Source of the DNA: Bugula neritina
Taxonomy: Eukaryota; Bryozoa; Gymnolaemata; Cheilostomatida; Bugulidae
Direction of reading: 5' to 3'
NCBI GenBank assembly: GCA_964035545.1
Contig: OZ037767.1
Coordinates: 32,270,628 to 32,334,627, forward strand
DNA: 64,000 nucleotides
Below, piece by piece: positions 54,480-64,000 of this stretch; position 1 is the first letter of the stretch, and the number at the start of each line of letters is the position of its first letter. The position numbers and the translations under genes are program-made. The notes under the pieces are model-generated. The model did not search any database. It worked only from the letters and a program-made list of their open reading frames with translations, and was not told the DNA's origin.

Positions 54480-55425
54480 CACTCTCTAGTACTACTCTCT
54501 ATTATAACTATTCTCTACTATAACTCTAGCTAGTACTACTCTCTACTCTAACTATTCTCTACTATAACTCTCTCTAGTACTACTCTCTACTCTAACTATT
54601 CTCTACTCTAACTCTCTAGTACTACTCTCTACTCTAACTATTCTCTACTCTAACTCTCTAGTACTACTCTCTACTCTAACTATTCTCTACTCTAACTCTA
54701 TAGTACTACTCTCTACTCTAACTATTCTCTACTATAACTCTCTAGTACTACTCTCTACTCTAACTATTCTCTACTCTAACTCTATAGTACTACTCTCTAC
54801 TCTAACTATTCTCTACTATAACTCTAGCTAGTACTACTCTCTACTCTAACTATTCTCTACTATAACTCTCTCTAGTACTACTCTCTACTCTAACTATTCT
54901 CTACTCTAACTCTCTAGTACTACTCTCTACTCTAACTATTCTCTACTCTAACTCTATAGTACTACTCTCTACTCTAACTATTCTCTACTATAACTCTCTA
55001 GTACTACTCTCTACTCTAACTATTCTCTACTCTAACTCTCTAGTACTACTCTCTACTCTAACTATTCTCTACTATAACTCTAGCTAGTACTACTCTCTAC
55101 TCTAACTATTCTCTACTATAACTCTCTCTAGTACTACTCTCTACTCTAACTATTCTCTACTCTAACTCTCTAGTACTACTCTCTACTCTAACTATTCTCT
55201 ACTCTAACTCTCTAGTACTACTCTCTACTCTAACTATTCTCTACTCTAACTCTATAGTACTACTCTCTACTCTAACTATTCTCTACTATAACTCTCTAGT
55301 ACTACTCTCTACTCTAACTATTCTCTACTCTAACTCTATAGTACTACTCTCTACTCTAACTATTCTCTACTATAACTCTCTAGTACTACTCTCTACTCTA
55401 ACTATTCTCTACTATAACTCACTAG
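54480..55425. repeat. Minisatellite, about 42-46 bp unit with higher-order copies
   Basis: About twenty-one copies containing TAGTACTACTCTCTACTCTA. Multi-unit blocks recur (54535-54840 closely matches 54835-55140), so segmental copying is visible. Confidence 0.97.
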
Positions 55426-55554
55426 AAGTCCTTTCATCATTAATTCACCAACTTTAAAACAAAATGCTAAACATGAGGGCAGAGCTGACCAAATACAAAC
55501 CAGAGGAATGAACAATACTTGAACCTGGATTTAGTTATCAACTATAACATTATA

Positions 55555-56005
55555 TACTTACTACTATATACTTACTATAATATACTTACTATAATATACT
55601 TACTATAATATAATATACATCATACTATATAATATACATATTACTATATAATATTCATCATACTATATAATATACATATTACTATATAATATACATATTA
55701 CTATATAATATACATCTTACTATATAATATACATCTTACTATATAATATACATATTACTATATAATATACATATTACTATATAATATACATATTACTATA
55801 TAATATACATATTACTATATAATATACATATTACTATATAATATACATCATACTAAATAATATACATATTACTATATAATATACATATTACTATTAATAT
55901 ACATATTACTATATAATATACATATTACTATATAATATACATATTACTATATAATATACATCTTACTATATAATATACATATTACTATATAATATACATA
56001 TTTCT
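55555..56005. repeat. Minisatellite, 19-bp unit
   Basis: About twenty-two copies of ATATAATATACATATTACT. Confidence 0.96.
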
Positions 56006-56634
56006 TAATTGTCAGTAATTTATTCCAATATTGTAATTATTATAAACAAAGTTGAATTAATTAGCATATAAATACAAAGTCTCGCATCTCCAACCAACAT
56101 TCTATGAATAATGAGATTTGTATTCCGTACAGCTGAAAGGCTATGCACTATCTGAACACCACGTCAGGTGTTTTATATAAAAGGTAGGATGTCAAGGTGG
56201 CCGCTTGGTGACAGGCAAATTGGGCTACAGAAATGAGTAATTACATTCTTGTGCTTACACGCCTTTCCACAGGCAGATTAGACAAGCACTTGCTACTGCC
56301 TTGTAGACTTGCACACAGCCATGGTGCCTCTAAGTGTGAAGCAGTATTAAAACATTAAGGCTGTGTTTATAAGCTAAATTGTAGATTACGAAACCACTGG
56401 ATCTTGATGCTCTTTCAAGAATCAACCCCAAACCAGCCATACAGTAAACATATGCCCTTTATAATGTATACTGTTAACCTTTAAATATATTGATAGTAAA
56501 GATACATGTGCATTGTATATGCTACATAGACATGTTTATATACACCAGGATATTTCATACTACATTCTACTCTCCACATTCAACCTTATAATTGCTGTGG
56601 CAGCCAATTTTATCATTTACTCAACATATTACAC
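56006..56634. other. Intergenic, nothing recognised
   Basis: About 630 bp between two arrays without an exon or element that I can support. Confidence 0.45.
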
Positions 56635-57045
56635 TATACAGAGGGGGTGGAGTGTATATAACATCACACTATGCAGAGGGGGTGGAGTGTATACAACATT
56701 ACACTATGCAGAAGGGGTGGAGTGTATACAACATTACACTATGCAGAGGGGGTGGAGTGTATACAACATTACACTATGCAGAGGGGGTGGAGTGTATACA
56801 ACATTACACTATGCAGAGGGGGTGGAGTGTATATAACATTACACTATGCAGAGGGGGTGGAGTGTATACAACATTACACTATGCAGAGGGGGTGGAGTGT
56901 ATACAACATTACACTATGCAGAGGGGGTGGAGTGTATATAACATTACACTATGCAGAGGGGGTGGAGTGTATATAACATTACACTATGCAGAGAGGGGGG
57001 GGAGTGTATATAACATTACACTATGCAGAGAGGGGGGGGAGTGCT
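56635..57045. repeat. Minisatellite, 35-bp unit
   Basis: Twelve copies containing CACTATGCAGAGGGGGTGGA. The last two have extra G's. Frames in it are artefacts. Confidence 0.97.
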
Positions 57046-57474
57046 AAAAACACCAATAAAGTATTACCGTATATGCTTTTGCAGTATTTATTTTGATAAT
57101 TCACAAAATATATAACCATAATAAAAATATATTTCAGTAATATAATACTTGTAATATTGAAACTCAATCCAAAACGTATACAAATAATTACATTACATTT
57201 GTATGATAGGAAAGGAGGCCGACTGTAATAGTATATACACTATACACATATCACAGAAATGCAAAAACGCAAGTGGAGTGCGCAGCAGAAAAAGTGATGC
57301 CATGGAATGTCTTTCACATAGAAACATGATTAAGAGGCCACACTCGGTGATAGTGAAGTTCATATTTACAAGGAAAATGATGCTTGTATGAGCAGAATAT
57401 AACATTACTATGAATGGTGGGCTTCTCCATCAACTTCACATCAGCTCAAATCAATAAATAACATAATTACGTCG

Positions 57475-57600
57475 GCAAGCAGGTCATGTGACGTGTGACC
57501 CGAGCAGGTCATGTGACGTGTGACTCGAGCAGGTCATGTGACGTGTCGGGCAAGTAGGTCATGTGACGTGTCGGGCAAGTAGGTCATGTGACGCGTCATT
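57475..57600. repeat. Five-copy array with GTCATGTGACG
   Basis: Units of about 25-28 bp, each with GGTCATGTGACGTGT (GCGT in the last). It lies about 230-350 bp beyond the stop codon of the secreted peptide gene. Confidence 0.93.
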
Positions 57601-57827
57601 CAAATGGATGAATTAGCTGTGTGTTTGCAACTCAGGAATATCGTCTAAAGCCACGAGGAATGATGAGATTTGAGCTACAGATGAGATTCGTATCTTTCAA
57701 CTCCAAGAGCTGCAAGATGCAATGTATTATACTTAATATATAACAAGCTAGAACGCAATATTATATCTCCTAAATCAAAGAGCTGTGAGATGATTACACA
57801 TAGCAGGCAACACTTACCAGAGAAGGA

Positions 57828-58446
57828 CTATCTCCGAACACACTTGAATCCAGCACAGTTAAAGTATAAGCAGGTGTAGCCAGGGCCATATCGAGGGTCG
57901 GTAGTGCAAGTTTCGTCCACAACACACTCTAACTGTGAACACAGAAACAGAAACTAAGAATTCTGATGGGGGGGGGGTAAACTGTGCCATAAGAGAGGGT
58001 CAGTATACTTACTGCAAAAGGGCACAAGTCGATGCGTGTTGACAAGTTGAATGAAAATCGTTTAGCTCTTGACAGCTTACGGCTGTTGGTGTTTTCAGCC
58101 ATGTCCATAGACTTCCACGAGTTTGTCGCTCTGAGAGCTGGAGCTACAACGTGAAAGAAAGGTTGCAGTTATTACGGTTAGTAATGAATAATAGCAATTG
58201 CTCAGAAAGGTGAAGCTATAACATCAGTCAATATTTCCCAAACTAAATTGCAAAAATGACTGGTATTGATTAAAGTTTAAACTTTACAACAAATAATTAT
58301 AAACTAACACAACCAATATTTCATAACTAGTCAACTACTACTAGTAGATGCCAAGGCCGTAACCACCAACCTGGTTCAACAAAGAGGCAGTGTGAAGCCA
58401 ACAGTCCTGATATGAATATGATTTTAATCCACATAATATATTCCAT
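57828..58446 (-). CDS. Precursor of a secreted six-cysteine peptide
   Basis: Three exons: 58446-58371, 58143-58013, 57932-57828. The phases agree and give 103 residues. The first exon encodes a signal peptide (MEYIMWIKIIFISGLLASHC). A charged pro-region follows with RAKR at 51-54, a furin-type cleavage site. The expected mature part (55-103, 49 residues) has exactly six cysteines at 66, 72, 78, 90, 95 and 100, spaced 5-5-11-4-4, and ends in RR. The signal, pro-region and Cys-rich order is usual for secreted signalling, defence or venom-type peptides. I cannot assign a family, and nothing in the sequence tells these roles apart. An upstream in-frame Met exists at about 58563; 58446 is preferred because it puts the hydrophobic core at the N-terminus. 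A donor-like CTCTG/GTAAGT after the stop suggests a 3' UTR intron. Confidence 0.75.
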
Positions 58447-59619
58447 TGCAGTAAGAGATGGCGTATCCCTTGAATAAGTGAGCGATATTGTCTGAAGACT
58501 ATCCGCGTGAACAGCAGGCGACTGATTGCGACTGAATGATGGATATATTGCCAGGCGCGTCATTATATATACGGGTTTACTCCCACTCTTTACGACTGTT
58601 ACAATAGGTTGAAGGGGAGGGATTATTTAACTCGTTACAAGCCAATAGCTTTCTTAGCTCATCTCTAGTTGCATATAAAAGCTCGTCCTCCAATAGAATG
58701 TGACAAAAGTAGCATTAAAGTAAAGCAGTCAACATGCAGTGCCTTTCTCTATCGCCCGTTAAAAACCAGCATAATATAATATGTACCTACTAAGTAACTA
58801 CAAGGAATTGCAAGAAAAGTATTTCAAAGTTAATGCTTTCAATATAGTAATTCATTCACGAGCCTATAACTCCATAGTAGCAGTGAAAAATAATTGTAGC
58901 AAAAAGTTGTCCTCTCACAAACTTCCGGAATTACCTAAGCAAAGGAAATAATATGTTCCATGTTGCACGTAGAATTAACAATCATGCAGTACTTAGCTGT
59001 ACAAAAAAGCAGCTTTCTCATGCTGCTTTACACATTTGTGGTTTGTAAATGGAGAAGTGTTTACCAGATGAGCATAAAGAGCTAATAATAGCCTGAGTAT
59101 GTGAATTACTCTACCAGTACCCTCAGTGAGATCAACGTTCACATGTAAAATGTAGACAGATTTAACCATTAGACATCAAGATAAAAGTGTGGTTAGCAAC
59201 CAGCAAGAACATAACAAGTTTCAAGTATTTGATAATTTTGAATTCCGGAAAGAGCCCGACTGGTATTTGACGTGGTATAGCTACTGAATCAGATGGACAC
59301 GTAGACAGAGTAGAGATAAACTATTATAAAACAGCGTATCAGTTGCTAAAGTGTTTCAACATAAACCTACGCCATGTTTATTTCACTTTGCCGGAAGTGA
59401 GCTTCTGCTGCAAGTATCTGTAATGGCCGTGTCAGTAGTGACTAGTGAATAGACTGAATAGAGATCTGTTTGGGCGTTTAGTTGAGTGCTAATCATGAGT
59501 TTACTGCTGCAGACAAGCAATAAAATGAGGTGAACAATAACCGGCAGCTATCCTGCTCCAGTTGGCATCACATTCACCTGGGAAGCAGATCTTGCTATTA
59601 GCTGCCCTTATCAATACTA
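58447..59619. other. Intergenic; possible first exon on the plus strand
   Basis: Mostly unremarkable. Near 59495, ATG then SLLLQTSNKM and AG/GTGAAC could be a first exon; no partner exon fits with certainty. Confidence 0.3.
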
Positions 59620-60095
59620 CACTGTTGTTACTACACTGTAATTGTTAGCACACAGTTGTTACTACACTGTAATTGTTAGCACACAGTTGTTACTACACTG
59701 TAATTGTTAGCACACAGTTGTTACTACATTGTAATTGTTAGCACACAGTTGTTACTACACTGTAATTGTTAGCACACAGTTGTTACTACACTGTAATTGT
59801 TAGCACACGGTTGTTACTACACTGTAATTGTTAGCACACGGTTGTTACTACACTGTAATTGTTAGCACACTGTTGTTACTACACTGTAATTGTTAGCACA
59901 CAGTTGTTACTACACTGTAATTGTTAGCACACAGTTGTTACTACATTGTAATTGTTAGCACACAGTTGTTACTACACTGTAATTGTTAGCACACTGTTGT
60001 TACTACATTGTAATTGTTAGCACACTGTTGTTACTACACTGTAATTGTGAGCACACAGTTGTTACTACACTGTAATTGTTAGCACACTGTTGCTA
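59620..60095. repeat. Minisatellite, 30-bp unit
   Basis: About sixteen copies containing TGTTACTACACTGTAATTGT. Confidence 0.97.
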
Positions 60096-61619
60096 GTAAC
60101 CACAATAAACTGGTAAACAAATAATGATTAGGCTTGGGATGTGGCAGACTGTGGGATGAGTAGAGCAGATGTGGGTCATAGCTGTGGCAACTTTAGTCTC
60201 AGTTATGTCGTCTGCTTCCAGTTATCACATAGATTGTATTTCAAAGTAAGTTTTGTTCACAGGATTCATTGGATTGATTGACAGAGATCAAGTTGCCAGT
60301 AGTTAAAGAGATTCACATAATACTCATTAACTATAAGCTGTAAGAACTCTAAACCCTGTAACTAACATGTGTCTACCTGGATACACCTGCATTACAAACA
60401 CAACCTGAATGCAATACTGTAATTGAAGAATGTTTTCTAATTGGTGTTCTTCACTTTTTGAATTTTTACATCATTTCTATAAAAGGAAGCGTTATTATGA
60501 GGCAGGAGCTGTCAATTGCGTTGCTATTTATTTTACTGTTTATTAGAAACAAGTAGCCATTAGTGTCTGTAAAATACTTACAATTTATGCATAATAATAG
60601 ATATTTTGAATCACTTGAAAATAGTAACTAGGCTAACAACGCTGCAAACAGGCAATAGAAATATTATTTAATGGCACTACTATTTGATTCAACTGAAAAT
60701 ATATCAATACAACATAACATTAATATATATATCAATACAACATAACATTAATATATATACATCAATACAACATAACATTAATATATATACATCAATACAA
60801 CATAACATTAATACATACATGATATTTGTAAATGATAAACACACATATATATTATATGTGAGCTATTCTAGTCAAACCACTACTAGAGTTACTCTCAAAG
60901 ATTTAAATTTAATTTATATCTTGACTACAGACAACTTTTCCCATCCGCAGCTGCCAATCATTGCTGCCTTTAATTTGATTAGACAACAATTTGTGGGAAT
61001 TGTGTCAACCGGGAATTCAAGTAACCAATTTAAATTGAAACAGTAGGAGTATAGGAATGGATTTAACACAGAGGTCTCACGGCGTACATTAGCTGCAGTT
61101 TTGGTTAGTGAAACTTGTGAATCATAGAAAAAGTCAGACTAACAGCTAAAAGTCATCATTCAGTTTGATATGCAACTTTTGTTGACCTTACATTTTTAAC
61201 TTGTAACAACATAAATTCCAAATAGAAAAACAAGAGGAAAATGAGTACAATAAACGATGAATAAACAGATATTTGACATAAAATTTTAGAAAAAAAGTTG
61301 GCTATGAAATGTTTAATCACTGGCTTGCCACACAACATTGCTGGGTCAAATGTCGTGACCGCATCCCTAACTCATGACATCAAATGTGATTGAAAAAAAG
61401 TTCAGCTTTTATAATTTATTTAGCCTTGAGAATGGACAGTTGTTCACACGCAATACCGGTCCTTTGATATACCATACATGTATACACTATCAGCTATAAA
61501 CTATAAGGGCCAGTGTCAATGCAGTGCTGCTTTCTTAGTGTATCTCGCAGTATAGCCTATAATAATATGTAATAAGTCTGCTATTTTGTGGTAACACTTT
61601 TAGCTTGTACTTTAGAGTC
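60096..61619. other. Intergenic with a short 30-bp array
   Basis: Four copies of about 30 bp containing ATCAATACAACATAACATTA at 60700-60815. The rest is AT-rich. An open stretch at about 60930-61020 (ending STGNSS) lacks firm splice borders. Confidence 0.45.
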
Positions 61620-61818
61620 AGAACTTAGAGCAAGAATTTAGAACGAGAACTTAGAGTGAGAACTTAGAGCGAGAACTCAGAGTGAGAACTTAGAGTGAGA
61701 ACTTAGAGCAAGAATTTAGAGTGAGAACTTAGAGTGAGAACTTAGAGCAAGAATTTAGAGTGAGAACTTAGAGCGAGAACTTAGAGTGAGAACTTAGAGC
61801 GAGAACTTAGAGTGAGTA
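61620..61818. repeat. Minisatellite, 13-bp unit
   Basis: About fifteen copies of GAGAACTTAGAGT / GAGAACTTAGAGC. Confidence 0.96.
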
Positions 61819-61874
61819 TGAGATCCATCAAGCTGATCACACAACAATTCCTTTGTTTGTATTTTTGTTGTCAG

Positions 61875-61948
61875 GTAAAACAGCAGAAATCTGCTTCTAC
61901 TTTCTGAAGGATCTCAAGCGAAGAAAACACAAGTTCAGGAAACGGTAG
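61875..61948 (+). CDS. Possible terminal exon, basic C-terminus
   Basis: After TTGTTGTCAG comes a phase-1 frame reading KTAEICFYFLKDLKRRKHK, ending in KR and a TAG. AATAAA lies about 165 bp further on. No upstream exons could be joined, so this may be chance. Confidence 0.2.
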
Positions 61949-63106
<1,158 letters not shown>

Positions 63107-63480
63107 CAAATGTAAACTGTTATTGTATTGGCTAGTTAATATGTAAACTGTTATTGTATTGGCTAGTTAATATGTAAACTGTTATTGTATTGGCTAGTTA
63201 ATATGTAAACTGTTATTGTATTGGCTAGTTAATATGTAAACTGTTATTGTATTGGCTAGTTAATATGTAAACTGTTATTGTATTGGCTAGTTAATATGTA
63301 AACTGTTATTGTATTGGCTAGCTAATATGTAAACTGTTATTGTATTGGCTAGTTAATATGTAAACTGTTATTGTATTGGCTAGTTAATATGTAAACTGTT
63401 ATTGTATTGGCTAGTTAATATGTAAACTGTTATTGTATTGGCTAATTAATATATTAACTGTTATTGTATTGGCTAGTTAA
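63107..63480. repeat. Minisatellite, 31-bp unit
   Basis: Twelve copies containing GTAAACTGTTATTGTATTGG, very uniform. Confidence 0.98.
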
Positions 63481-64000
63481 TAACTATCAGCTTCTACATC
63501 ATAATAATTATGAGGATCAGCAAACATATTTTTGAACAAAGCAGAAAACAAATACTTGTTATGGTAAAGCTATCAACTATGTCTAATATGGAGTTAGCAG
63601 GAGAGCTTCAGCTTCTAACAAATGCTACATTCCCAGCAACAGAGAATAATAATTTTACCAGATAGAAATGCTACTGGATTCAGAGTTACCAGTTACTGTC
63701 TTTGTTCTTTTGTAATGTAAACAGCAGCCTTATCTACAATGGCTGGCACAAAGTATTGTGGCATTTCTCAGTCCGACAAGGCAGTACCACAATGCTTTAC
63801 TTAGGCAACCATTAAGAGAAAGTTTCAAGCAAATCAACGCTTCTTCCAGTAAAATAAAACTGCAACAAAATCTGTTTTCTCTGAAATATATTTATTATTG
63901 AAAATATTCAAAGTGGACAATTGAAAATTATTTGAAAGATAAATATGTGTAACATTAATAATATACGTGCAGACAATAACATATTAAAACAGATGACTTA
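63481..64000. other. Window end, nothing recognised
   Basis: About 520 bp with no array, exon or element that I can support. Confidence 0.4.

Overview
The window looks like nuclear DNA of an early-branching animal, most likely a sponge or another non-bilaterian marine invertebrate. It is AT-rich. Its genes are split into many short exons with GT-AG introns. The readable products are animal families: CPEB, RING/B-box plus SH2, and Mind bomb-type repeats. There are no bacterial operons, ribosome binding sites or CRISPR arrays. The phylum is an inference. All gene models below were joined by hand from splice sites, codon phase and, for one pair, comparison between paralogues; none has transcript support here.

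Layout. 1-4.4 kb: minisatellites and one element with inverted ends. 4.4-7.4 kb: a small putative minus-strand gene. 7.4-10.9 kb: AT-rich, palindromes, no convincing gene. 10.9-15.9 kb (+): a 450-residue protein with RING, B-box-like zinc cluster, coiled coil and a C-terminal SH2 domain. 16.7-25.5 kb and 29.1-36.9 kb (both -): two paralogous genes of 564 and 566 residues, each RING, coiled coil and four Mind bomb-type SH3-like repeats. 37-39 kb: a hAT-type element with its target duplication, and a minisatellite. 39.4-41.7 kb (-): a secreted protein with a PAN/Apple-like C-terminus. 41.7-47.4 kb: AT-rich, with a transposon-like element. 47.4-51.3 kb (+): a CPEB-type RNA-binding protein. 51.3-57.8 kb: arrays, and one doubtful small gene. 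57.8-58.4 kb (-): a three-exon precursor of a secreted six-cysteine peptide. 58.4-64 kb: arrays and little else.

Themes. Three RING-type E3 ligase genes lie within 26 kb. The two minus-strand ones are clearly duplicates with matching exon phases, and all three place the RING at the start of the protein. The plus-strand one joins a TRIM-like N-terminus to a phosphotyrosine reader, an architecture I do not recognise from described families and the best candidate for something new. The second theme is the repeats: more than fifty tandem arrays, each with its own 10-70 bp unit, fill most introns longer than about 200 bp. Several units carry a copy of the neighbouring splice site or the start codon, and homologous introns of the paralogues hold unrelated arrays.
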